Of a stretch of DNA of 8,352 nucleotides, positions 1 to 6,068 are shown piece by piece. The notes beneath the pieces were generated by a model. The model saw nothing but the letters and a program-made list of their open reading frames with translations, searched no databases and had not been told where the DNA came from. A program made the position numbers and the translations under genes. This stretch comes from Collinsella sp. CAG:166 (GTDB taxonomy: Bacteria; Actinomycetota; Coriobacteriia; Coriobacteriales; Coriobacteriaceae). The stretch lies in assembly GCA_000434535.1 (NCBI GenBank), contig FR878605.1, positions 1 through 8,352 on the forward strand, in the 5' to 3' direction. Each line of letters opens with the position of its first letter. The stretch's first letter is position 1.

Positions 1-68
1 GCGGCGCCGTTGCGTGCGAATCGACGCCCGAGCACACGGTATTCACCATCGAGTTGCCCGCCGCATAG
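1..68 (+). CDS. C-terminal tail of a probable sensor histidine kinase (partial, starts before the window)
   Basis: The frame that begins at base 3 is open to a TAG at 66-68 and encodes about 21 residues, including ESTPEHTVFTIELP. This resembles the last two beta strands of HATPase_c domains of sensor kinases, where a Gly-x-Val, a Ser-x-x-Gly/Pro and a Thr-x-Phe-x-Ile-x-Leu-Pro ending are typical. The other two frames of this strand show no such pattern. If the reading is right, a second sensor kinase gene lies directly upstream of pstB, in addition to the complete one at 1844-3268. The catalytic motifs (H, N and G boxes) are outside the window, so the call rests on a short tail only. Confidence 0.6.
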   Translation, partial: GAVACESTPEHTVFTIELPAA

Positions 69-89
69 CCAGGCTGCCCTTACAAACAC

Positions 90-116
90 TTGACAATGCG
101 CTCACGTGCGTATGAG
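90..116 (+). promoter_or_regulatory. Candidate sigma70-type promoter for pstB
   Basis: A perfect TTGACA lies at 90-95. A TATGAG (4 of 6 matches to TATAAT) lies at 111-116, which gives a short 15-bp spacer. It sits in the 103-bp gap between the upstream kinase tail and pstB. The perfect -35 box is the main support; the spacer is shorter than optimal, so an activator may be needed or the call may be wrong. I could not identify a clear Pho box by eye. Confidence 0.28.
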
Positions 117-129
117 CCGCAATTCCTAC

Positions 130-157
130 TATCGATACTGCTGAATTGATATCGATA
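130..157 (+). repeat. Two identical 8-bp palindromes (TATCGATA) 20 bp apart, upstream of the pstB ribosome-binding site
   Basis: TATCGATA occurs at 130-137 and again at 150-157. Each copy is its own reverse complement, so the pair is both a direct and an inverted repeat. The start-to-start distance is 20 bp, about two helical turns, which would suit a protein dimer binding one DNA face. In RNA the two copies could form an 8-bp stem with a 12-nt loop (138-149) ending one base before the pstB Shine-Dalgarno region. Which role applies, if either, is inference. Confidence 0.5.
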
Positions 158-171
158 TGGAGGTATGCGGT

Positions 172-1047
172 ATGACGGCTGCTGCGGCTATGGAGCCCAC
201 GGAGCTTGAGGAACTCATGGAGGCGCAGGCCGAGGCCGCGCACGAGCGCGAAGTTGGGGATGCGACGCGCCCCACGGCAGAGGACCTTGCCGCCTCGCCG
301 ACGCGCATTGATGTTGAGGGCCTCGACCTGTTCTATGGCGACCATCATGCGCTCAAGGACGTGAACATCAAAATCCGCGACAAGCAGATTACCTCGTTCA
401 TCGGGCCTTCGGGCTGCGGAAAGTCCACGCTGTTGCGCTGCTTTAACCGCATGAACGATGGCATCAAGGATTGCCGCATCGAGGGCAAGATTGCGCTCGA
501 CGGCCAGAATATCCTGGGCGATTACGACATCTGCCGCCTACGTCAGCGCGTGGGCATGGTCTTCCAGCGCCCCAACCCGTTTCCCATGAGCATCTACGAC
601 AACGTGGCCTATGGTCCGCGCGGCATGGGCGTGCGCGATCGCGCCGTGCTTGATGAGCTGGTCGAGGACTCCCTGCGCCGCGCCGCACTGTGGGACGAGG
701 TCAAGGACAAGCTTAAGGAGTCGGGTCTGGGTCTTTCGGGCGGACAGCAGCAGCGCCTGTGCATCGCTCGCGCGCTGGCCGTGCAGCCCGACATTCTGCT
801 GATGGACGAACCGACCTCGGCCCTCGATCCCGTGTCGACGCTCGTGGTGGAGCAGCTGGCCTGCGAGCTCAAGGAGACGTGCACGTTGGTGGTCGTTACA
901 CACAACATGCAGCAGGCCGCGCGTATTTCCGATTCGGTTGCGTTCTTCTTGTTGGGCGAGCTGGTGGAGCACGCGCCCACCGCGCAGCTCTTTAAGAATC
1001 CGACCGATCCGCGCACGGCGGATTATTTGACGGGCCGTTTTGGCTGA
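172..1047 (+). CDS. pstB: PstB, ATPase of the phosphate ABC transporter
   Basis: PstB hydrolyses ATP on the cytoplasmic face of the PstSCAB complex to drive high-affinity phosphate uptake. The 291-residue product carries a full ABC ATPase: Walker A GPSGCGKST (78-86), Q-loop region VFQRPNPFP, signature LSGGQQQR (from L188), Walker B ILLMDEPTSALDP with D212 and catalytic E213, and the H-loop THN with H244. The FNRMND and FQRPNPFP segments are characteristic of PstB among ABC ATPases. I chose ATG 172 because GGAGG (159-163) sits 8 bases upstream; an in-frame ATG at 157 would bury that site. The N-terminus has an acidic, Ala/Glu-rich extension of roughly 30 residues compared with the ~257-residue E. 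coli protein. pstS, pstC, pstA and phoU are not seen here. The gene ends 64 bp before a response regulator gene, which fits a phosphate-control locus. Confidence 0.95.
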   Translation: MTAAAAMEPTELEELMEAQAEAAHEREVGDATRPTAEDLAASPTRIDVEGLDLFYGDHHALKDVNIKIRDKQITSFIGPSGCGKSTLLRCFNRMNDGIKDCRIEGKIALDGQNILGDYDICRLRQRVGMVFQRPNPFPMSIYDNVAYGPRGMGVRDRAVLDELVEDSLRRAALWDEVKDKLKESGLGLSGGQQQRLCIARALAVQPDILLMDEPTSALDPVSTLVVEQLACELKETCTLVVVTHNMQQAARISDSVAFFLLGELVEHAPTAQLFKNPTDPRTADYLTGRFG

Positions 1048-1111
1048 TACTATCGAGTGCAGGCGCCTTTAGGGTTAAGATGCGGTCATACCGGCCGCAA
1101 AGGGGTTCAAC

Positions 1112-1840
1112 ATGATCTACTACGTCGAGGACGACGACAACATCAGGGATTTGACGGTCTATGCTCTGCGCAAGCAGGGAATCGAGGCCGAGGGCTTTTC
1201 GTGCGATGGTGAATTTAAGGCCGCCGTGGCGCGACGGGTACCCGATGCCGTTCTGCTCGACATCATGCTGCCCGATACCGATGGCTTGGCGATTATGCGC
1301 CGCCTGCGTGCCGATCGTCTGACGGCGACGGTGCCCATCATGATGCTTACCGCCAAGGATACCGAGCTCGACAAGGTGATGGCGCTCGATGGCGGCGCCG
1401 ACGATTACCTGACTAAACCCTTCTCGCTCATGGAGCTTGCGAGCCGCTGCCGCGCACTGCTGCGTCGCGGCGGCATGGTCAAGCAGGCGAGCGATGTGCT
1501 CAGCGTGGGCAACATCGTGCTCTCGCCCAGTCATCGCGAGGTGACCGTTGCCGGCGAGCCGCTTAAGCTCACCCTGCGCGAGTTCGACCTGCTCGAGTAC
1601 CTCATGCGTAAGCCCGGCGTGGTCTTTACCCGCGAGTCGTTGCTGCAGAGCGTGTGGGGTTGGGACTTCGACGGCGGTTCGCGCACCGTTGACGTGCACG
1701 TGCAGACGCTTCGCCAAAAACTGGGCGAGCATGCCGGTGCCATCGAGACCGTGCGCGGCGTGGGCTACCGCTTGGCCGAGCCTTCTGCCGGTGATGGTGC
1801 CGAAGGTGACGACACCACGTCCACCGCATCGGAGGAGTAA
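1112..1840 (+). CDS. OmpR/PhoB-family response regulator, probably phosphate-responsive (PhoP/PhoB-like)
   Basis: This 242-residue protein is a DNA-binding transcription regulator switched by phosphorylation from its partner kinase. The receiver domain (about 1-115) has the acidic pocket EDDD at 6-9, the phospho-acceptor D50 in LLDIMLPD, T80 in MLTAKD and K102 in TKPF. The C-terminal winged-helix domain (about 130-225) has the typical LTLREFDLLEYL and RTVDVHVQTLRQKLG segments, and a GYRL ending. An acidic, low-complexity tail of about 20 residues follows. AAAGGGG at 1099-1105 is a suitable ribosome-binding site for ATG 1112. The kinase gene starts 3 bp after its stop, so the two are very probably co-transcribed. 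Its phosphate role is inferred from pstB just upstream; the sequence alone fixes only the OmpR/PhoB family. Confidence 0.9.
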   Translation: MIYYVEDDDNIRDLTVYALRKQGIEAEGFSCDGEFKAAVARRVPDAVLLDIMLPDTDGLAIMRRLRADRLTATVPIMMLTAKDTELDKVMALDGGADDYLTKPFSLMELASRCRALLRRGGMVKQASDVLSVGNIVLSPSHREVTVAGEPLKLTLREFDLLEYLMRKPGVVFTRESLLQSVWGWDFDGGSRTVDVHVQTLRQKLGEHAGAIETVRGVGYRLAEPSAGDGAEGDDTTSTASEE

Positions 1841-1843
1841 CCC

Positions 1844-3268
1844 GTGGTCTTCGCCCCCCAGGGAAAACATACGCTGTCGCACCGCGTTTTTGTGACGATC
1901 TTTGTCTGCGCCATGGCGGTTATCGTGGCGTTTACGGTGCTGGGTGCGTTCTTTGTGCAAAACACCTTGGCGGATGCCACGAGTGCCAACCTGGCGCAGG
2001 AAACCGAGCTCATTGCTGCCGCCCTCGACGAGCAGCAGGAGCCCATCCCGTTCTTGCGTAGCCTCGATCGCGAGGACTTGCGCATCACGCTGATTAACAA
2101 GGATGGATCGGTTGCCTACGACAACGAGGCGTCGCCTTCCACACTTCCCAACCATGGCGATCGCCCCGAGGTCATCGAGGCCTTTGAGAGTGGTTCGGGT
2201 TCCGCGGAGCGCGCAAGCTCTACGCTCGACGAGATTATGCTGTATCGCGCCGTCGCCCTTGATAACGGCCAGGTTGTCCGCTTGGCGCAGGCCCAGCCTG
2301 GCGTTGCGGCGATTTTGCTGTCGATGGTGGCGCCGATGCTGCTTATCGCAGCAGCGGGTGCGGTACTCTCGTTTTTTATGGCGCGCCGCGAGTCCCGTGC
2401 CATCATCGCGCCGTTGCAAGAGGTGGATTTGGACCACCCACGCCGTAGCTATGAGCACGCCTATGCCGAGATGGTCCCCATGCTTGAGCGTATTGAGTCG
2501 CAGCGCCAGGAGCTCAAGCGCCAAATGGCGGTGCTGGCGGACAACGACCGTATGCGCCGCGAGTTCACGGCGAATATCACCCATGAGCTCAAGACGCCGC
2601 TTACGGCGATTTCGGGCTATGCCGAGCTCATCGCAAACGGCATGGTCGAGGGCGAGGGCGACCTGCGCAACTTTGGCGGTCGCATCTATCGTGAGGCAGG
2701 CCGCTTGGCGGCGCTCGTCAACGACATCCTTACGCTGTCTAACTTGGACGAGGCCGAGCGTGCAACTGAGGGCGAGGCGGTGCCCATTGGGTCCACGGAG
2801 CCTATTGAGCTCTCGCGTGCCATCTACGCGGTTGAGCAGCGTCTTGAACAGGTCGCCCGTCAGGCGAATGTGACGATAAGTCATGAGACCAAGCCTGTGG
2901 TCATCGAAGGCGTGTCGCGCTTGATCGACGAACTCATCTATAATCTGGCAAGCAACGCCATCCGCTACAATCGGCCCGGCGGTACGGTTACGCTGCAGTG
3001 CGGCACCAACGACGAAGGCCATCCGTTCCTCGCGGTCGCCGACACGGGAATCGGTATCGCGCCTGAAGAACAGGGCAAGGTATTTGAGCGGTTCTATCGC
3101 GTGGACAAGAGTAGGTCCAAGGCACGCGGCGGAACCGGCCTGGGGCTTGCCATTGTCAAGCATGCGGCCCTGTATCATCACGCCACGCTCGATTTGTCGA
3201 GCGAGTTGGGCGTGGGAACCACCATTACGGTGACGTTTCCCATACAGCAGGACGAGCCATTCGCATAG
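1844..3268 (+). CDS. PhoR-like membrane sensor histidine kinase
   Basis: This 474-residue kinase should autophosphorylate on H247 and pass the phosphate to the regulator encoded just upstream. Membrane segment 1 (about 15-37) and segment 2 (about 154-178) enclose an extracytoplasmic domain of about 115 residues. That domain contains DGSVAYDNEA and NHGDRPEVIEAF, a pattern I associate with the sensor region of PhoR-type kinases of Gram-positive bacteria. A short linker and a coiled segment lead to the HisKA domain with NITHELKTPLTA. The ATPase domain has the N box (N367, N371), the G1 box DTGIGI (D400) and the G2 box GGTGLGLAIVKH (from about 429). Start is GTG 1844, preceded by GGAGGAG at 1831-1837 with 6-base spacing; that site overlaps the last codons of the regulator, which suggests translational coupling. 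All catalytic residues are present. Phosphate as the signal is inferred from the pstB neighbour. Confidence 0.92.
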   Translation: MVFAPQGKHTLSHRVFVTIFVCAMAVIVAFTVLGAFFVQNTLADATSANLAQETELIAAALDEQQEPIPFLRSLDREDLRITLINKDGSVAYDNEASPSTLPNHGDRPEVIEAFESGSGSAERASSTLDEIMLYRAVALDNGQVVRLAQAQPGVAAILLSMVAPMLLIAAAGAVLSFFMARRESRAIIAPLQEVDLDHPRRSYEHAYAEMVPMLERIESQRQELKRQMAVLADNDRMRREFTANITHELKTPLTAISGYAELIANGMVEGEGDLRNFGGRIYREAGRLAALVNDILTLSNLDEAERATEGEAVPIGSTEPIELSRAIYAVEQRLEQVARQANVTISHETKPVVIEGVSRLIDELIYNLASNAIRYNRPGGTVTLQCGTNDEGHPFLAVADTGIGIAPEEQGKVFERFYRVDKSRSKARGGTGLGLAIVKHAALYHHATLDLSSELGVGTTITVTFPIQQDEPFA

Positions 3269-3293
3269 CGATACAACATAGATATTGATGCAG

Positions 3294-3326
3294 ACGCCGC
3301 ATTTGACTTTCGGGTGCGGCGTTGTT
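3294..3326 (+). terminator. Probable intrinsic terminator after the two-component genes
   Basis: ACGCCGCA (3294-3301) and TGCGGCGT (3315-3322) form a perfect 8-bp stem around a 13-nt loop, which can be narrowed by T·G wobbles. It starts 25 bp after the kinase stop codon. The following tract is T-rich but interrupted by G (TTGTTG), so it is weaker than a canonical terminator. Position and stem support ending the phosphate block here. Confidence 0.6.
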
Positions 3327-3387
3327 GTGCAATTTTACGATTGCTTCCGACATTTTTACAGGAGAGCCTGTTTCTTATGTATAGAGT

Positions 3388-3416
3388 TTGGTCTCGGTAA
3401 AAAGATGCGATAACAT
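3388..3416 (+). promoter_or_regulatory. Candidate promoter for the polysaccharide regulatory genes
   Basis: TTGGTC (3388-3393) and TAACAT (3411-3416) are separated by exactly 17 bp. This lies in the 195-bp gap between the kinase and the Wzz-type gene, downstream of the hairpin at 3294-3322. An alternative is TTTACA (3355-3360) with TATAGA (3380-3385) at a 19-bp spacing. The rest of the gap is AT-rich and holds small inverted repeats at 3329-3344, 3358-3371 and 3418-3437. I see no coding sequence in the gap. Confidence 0.35.
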
Positions 3417-3463
3417 ACGGACAGTTTTGTCAATCCGAACTGGGGAAATGAAAGGCAAGCTGC

Positions 3464-4120
3464 ATGACCCTTCTCGAACTGTTCCAGCTGCTGAAGAAGC
3501 ACCTTCAGCTGGTCATCACCCTTCCGGTGGTCTGCGCGATCGCCATGGGCATCGTGTCCTTCGTTGCGATGGACAACACCTATACCGCGACGACGAGCAT
3601 GTACATTCTCGCCAAGACCGACGATAGCGGTCAGATGAGCTACAACGATCTCTCGGCGAGTCAGATGCTTTCCAACGATATCGCCACGCTGCTGGATAGC
3701 GATAGCGTTAAGAGCGGCGCAGCCAATGAACTGGGCCTCACCGATCTGGATGACTACAAGGTGTCTGTTTCCTCCGAGACCACCACGCGTGTCATTACGC
3801 TTTCGGTTACCGGCACCGATGCCAAAGAGACGGCTAAGGTCGCAAAGGCCATGGCCAGCTCGGTGAGTACGGTCGCTCAGAACGTCGGCGCTGCCCAGAG
3901 CATCAACGTTATCGACGAGGCTAAGACCCCCGAAGCCCCCAGCGGTCCCAAGCGTATGCTGTACGTTGCTGTCGCGTTCCTCGCGGGCATCTTTATCGCA
4001 GTTGCCTATGTCGTTTTGGCAGACATGCTCAACACCCGCATCCGCGGTGCAGAAGAGGCAGAAGAGCTCCTGGGTATTCCCGTTGTTGGCCGAATTCCGG
4101 CTATGAAAGGTGGTAAATAG
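3464..4120 (+). CDS. Wzz-family polysaccharide chain-length regulator and kinase adaptor (CpsC/YveK-like)
   Basis: This 218-residue membrane protein has the architecture of the Wzz/CpsC family. A short cytoplasmic N-terminus with LLELFQLLKKH precedes membrane segment 1 (about 16-35). An extracytoplasmic domain of about 125 residues follows, beginning with the family-typical YTATTSMYILAK. A Pro-rich stretch (PEAPSGPK, about 157-164) leads into membrane segment 2 (about 166-187). The cytoplasmic tail ends with TRIRGAEEAEELLGIPVVGRIP, the segment that in relatives contacts and activates the tyrosine kinase. The kinase is a separate protein encoded 2 bp downstream, as in Firmicutes, and not fused as in proteobacterial Wzc. 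AAAGG (3451-3455) lies 8 bases before ATG 3464. The family controls the length and export of capsular or extracellular polysaccharide; the polymer here is unknown. Confidence 0.9.
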   Translation: MTLLELFQLLKKHLQLVITLPVVCAIAMGIVSFVAMDNTYTATTSMYILAKTDDSGQMSYNDLSASQMLSNDIATLLDSDSVKSGAANELGLTDLDDYKVSVSSETTTRVITLSVTGTDAKETAKVAKAMASSVSTVAQNVGAAQSINVIDEAKTPEAPSGPKRMLYVAVAFLAGIFIAVAYVVLADMLNTRIRGAEEAEELLGIPVVGRIPAMKGGK

Positions 4121-4122
4121 GC

Positions 4123-4860
4123 ATGGCTAAGGCAAAGAACACCGATAAGCTCGTTGTACAGAATGCCGCCAAGACCCTTCTGGCCAACATTCGCTTTGCG
4201 AGCGTGGACGACCCCATTCGCACCATCACCGTTACGTCCTCGATTCCCAACGAGGGCAAGTCTACGGTTTCCATCAACCTTGCCCAGGCTATCGCCACCA
4301 GCGGCAAGAGCGTCCTGCTGGTCGAGGCTGATATGCGTCGCAGGTCCCTTGCCGATATGCTCGGCGTCCGCTCCCGCGGCGGACTCTATGCGGTCCTTTC
4401 CGAGCAGATCTCCATTGACCAGGCAATTGTCGAGACGGGTCAGAAGAACTTCTACTTCCTCGATGCCGAGCCGCACATTCCCAATCCTGCCGACATCATC
4501 GTCTCTCACCGCTTTGCCAAGCTGGTAAAGGCACTGTCCGCCAAGTTCCAGTACGTCATCTTCGATGCTCCCCCGGTCGGCACCTTCATCGATGCTGCCG
4601 AGATCGCAAGTCTGACTGACGGCACGCTGTTCGTGGTGCGCGAGGACTTCACCAAGCGCGAGGAGGCGCTCAACGCCATCGGTCAGCTTAAGAAGTCCGA
4701 GAAGGTCAAGCTTATCGGTACCGTTATGAACTACTGCGAGACCGAGACCAGCGAGTACTACTACTCCTACTACACCAAGGACGGTAAGAAGGTTAAGAAG
4801 GGCTCCGACGATCAGGGCACTTCCAAAAAGGGCATCTTCACCAACCGAGCAAACGTTTAG
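4123..4860 (+). CDS. BY-kinase, bacterial tyrosine autokinase for polysaccharide synthesis (CpsD/YwqD-like)
   Basis: This 245-residue cytoplasmic kinase should bind ATP at the membrane through the Wzz-type partner and phosphorylate tyrosines on its own tail. Walker A is SSIPNEGKST (G45, K46, S47), Walker A' is VLLVEADMRRR (D70), and Walker B is YVIFDAPPV (D148). The C-terminal tyrosine cluster has Y204, Y212, Y213, Y214, Y216 and Y217, followed by a Lys-rich tail. In Walker A' the last element reads RRRS where many family members have RRPS. ATG 4123 lies 2 bp after the upstream stop, and its ribosome-binding site (AAAGGTGG, 4106-4113) is inside the end of that gene, which indicates tight coupling. 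Cycles of tail phosphorylation and dephosphorylation are known to control polysaccharide assembly in this family. A phosphatase gene follows 17 bp downstream, which completes the set. Confidence 0.93.
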   Translation: MAKAKNTDKLVVQNAAKTLLANIRFASVDDPIRTITVTSSIPNEGKSTVSINLAQAIATSGKSVLLVEADMRRRSLADMLGVRSRGGLYAVLSEQISIDQAIVETGQKNFYFLDAEPHIPNPADIIVSHRFAKLVKALSAKFQYVIFDAPPVGTFIDAAEIASLTDGTLFVVREDFTKREEALNAIGQLKKSEKVKLIGTVMNYCETETSEYYYSYYTKDGKKVKKGSDDQGTSKKGIFTNRANV

Positions 4861-4877
4861 TTGATTAAGGCTGACCT

Positions 4878-5528
4878 ATGCGTGACATTCATTGCCATAT
4901 CTTGCCGGGTGTAGACGACGGCGCCGCCGATCTCGATGAGAGCTTGGCGATGCTCGAGGCTGCCAAGCGGGCCGGTGTAACCAGAATCGTTTGCACTCCT
5001 CACTGCCGTGATCCCTATTTTGATTACGACAAGATGTGGGATGCCTTTGAGCTGCTGCGTGATAACGCTGACGGTTTTCCGCTCCAGATGGGCTTCGAGG
5101 TCAACCACCGAAAGCTCGTTGAGCTTGGTATCGATGCCGCGGAGCACTTGCATTTCGATGGAACCAACGAGTTTCTGCTTGAGCTTTCGACGCATGCCGA
5201 TGCGTATGCGTTTAGAGAGTACGAGAACACGATTTACGATTTGCAGTGCCGTGGCTACCAGGTGATCATCGCTCATCCTGAGCGCTATCGTGCGGTTCAA
5301 AAGGATGTAAGCGTGGCGGAGCGCCTGGTCGATATGGGCTGCAAGCTGCAGGCTTCGGCGGACTTTATTGCCGGCGGTCGCTTTGGTCGCGAGAAAAAGC
5401 CGGCACAGCGCCTGTTCGATCAGAACCTGTACAGCTTCATCGCGAGCGATGCCCATAACGTGGGTCATTACGACTGCCTGGCGAAGGCTCGCGCGAAGTT
5501 TAGCGTGCGCGGAGCTCATTTTCGCTAA
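4878..5528 (+). CDS. PHP-family phosphotyrosine phosphatase (CpsB/YwqE-like)
   Basis: This 216-residue metal-dependent phosphatase should remove phosphate from the tyrosine cluster of the kinase encoded just upstream. The PHP metal-ligand motifs are all present: HCHILPGVDDG (H5, H7, D13, D14), TPH (H42), GFEVN (E74), AHPERY (H133) and SDAH (D191, H193). AAGG at 4867-4870 precedes ATG 4878 by 7 bases. The protein is somewhat shorter than many relatives, which run to about 240-255 residues: only ~23 residues follow the last metal motif, and the usual C-terminal helix and loop region seems reduced. I found no sign that a frameshift cut it off. The gene is the third of a compact adaptor-kinase-phosphatase set. 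No glycosyltransferase or polymerase gene follows it. Confidence 0.92.
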   Translation: MRDIHCHILPGVDDGAADLDESLAMLEAAKRAGVTRIVCTPHCRDPYFDYDKMWDAFELLRDNADGFPLQMGFEVNHRKLVELGIDAAEHLHFDGTNEFLLELSTHADAYAFREYENTIYDLQCRGYQVIIAHPERYRAVQKDVSVAERLVDMGCKLQASADFIAGGRFGREKKPAQRLFDQNLYSFIASDAHNVGHYDCLAKARAKFSVRGAHFR

Positions 5529-5567
5529 AATCTGTCCCTAACGTTCGCGTTGAATGAAAGGGCAGCT

Positions 5568-6068
5568 ATGGATATCCAACTTAAGACGGGATGCTTTGAT
5601 GACGCGGCGTTGGTGCGCCGCGTCGTTTTTATGGACGAGCAGGGCTACGAGAATGAGTTCGACGCTATCGACGAGGATCCGAACTGCATTCATGTGACGC
5701 TCTATGTAGACGGCGAGCTTGCCGGTTGCTCGCGCGTGTTTCCCGAAGAGCTTGAGCGCGCGGCTGACGCAGAGGCTCCAGTGTCGCCGGCGTGCGACTT
5801 GGACGAAGGCGTCGCGGCGGGGGAGACCTACATTATGGGGCGCGTGGCCGTGTTGCCGAGCATGCGCCGTCGCGGTCTGGCGAGTGCGATCGTTGAGGCC
5901 AGTGATGCGTGTGCGCGCGATGCCGGCGCTAAGCTTATTAAGCTGCATGCGCAGGAATACGTGCTGCCGCTTTATGCCAAGGCGGGCTACACGCAGATTG
6001 CCCCGGTGGACTATGAGGATGAAGGCCAGCCTCATGCCTGGATGGCCAAGCGCGTAGATGGCAGATAG
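5568..6068 (+). CDS. ElaA-like GNAT N-acetyltransferase
   Basis: This 166-residue protein belongs to the acetyl-CoA-dependent GNAT superfamily and looks like the ElaA branch, whose substrates are mostly unknown. The N-terminus has VRRVVFMDEQGYENEFD, matching the ElaA-type RxxVFxxEQ pattern. The acetyl-CoA-binding motif A is in GRVAVLPSMRRRGLASAIV (about 91-109). A KLHAQEYVLPLYAKAGY segment and a late DEGQPHAWM, both typical of ElaA relatives, follow. I chose ATG 5568 because AAAGGG (5557-5562) lies 5 bases upstream; an in-frame TTG at 5550 would lie upstream of that site. A small hairpin with a TTCG loop (5540-5551) precedes the ribosome-binding site. Most unusually, codons ~11-21 encode a perfect 9-bp hairpin followed by T5 (see 5598-5630). 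The gene starts 39 bp after the phosphatase stop and could be transcribed with it, but shares no obvious function. Confidence 0.88.
   Translation: MDIQLKTGCFDDAALVRRVVFMDEQGYENEFDAIDEDPNCIHVTLYVDGELAGCSRVFPEELERAADAEAPVSPACDLDEGVAAGETYIMGRVAVLPSMRRRGLASAIVEASDACARDAGAKLIKLHAQEYVLPLYAKAGYTQIAPVDYEDEGQPHAWMAKRVDGR
5598..5630 (+). terminator. Terminator-like hairpin inside the start of the acetyltransferase gene
   Basis: GACGCGGCG (5601-5609) and CGCCGCGTC (5616-5624) form a perfect 9-bp GC-rich stem with a 6-nt loop (5610-5615). It is followed by G and TTTTT (5626-5630). The stem can extend by T5600·G5625, A5599-T5626 and G5598·T5627. It has every feature of an intrinsic terminator, yet it lies in frame inside codons encoding DDAALVRRVVF of the GNAT protein. 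It may end transcripts of the upstream polysaccharide module, or it may act only when ribosomes do not cover it. Chance is possible in a GC-rich gene, but the T5 tract placed directly after the stem makes that less likely. Confidence 0.5.

Noticed and set aside
992..3181. A 729-codon open frame on the minus strand opposite pstB's end, the response regulator and the kinase
   Set aside because: It runs opposite three clear gene regions and across an intergenic gap. The product is His/Arg/Leu-rich and resembles no family. The codon bias of the + strand genes removes stop codons from this antisense frame.
3388..3627. A 79-codon + strand frame overlapping the start of the Wzz-type gene
   Set aside because: It overlaps the candidate promoter and the real gene start in another frame, and its product is a low-complexity His/Arg/Asp-rich sequence. 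The ATG at 3448 has no properly spaced ribosome-binding site.
4857..5519. A 220-codon minus-strand frame opposite the PHP phosphatase gene
   Set aside because: The + strand frame has every PHP metal motif; the antisense frame has no recognisable domain and covers nearly the same span.
5550..5567. TTG at 5550 as the acetyltransferase start
   Set aside because: It would place the AAAGGG ribosome-binding site inside the gene, and the TTG has no suitable site of its own.
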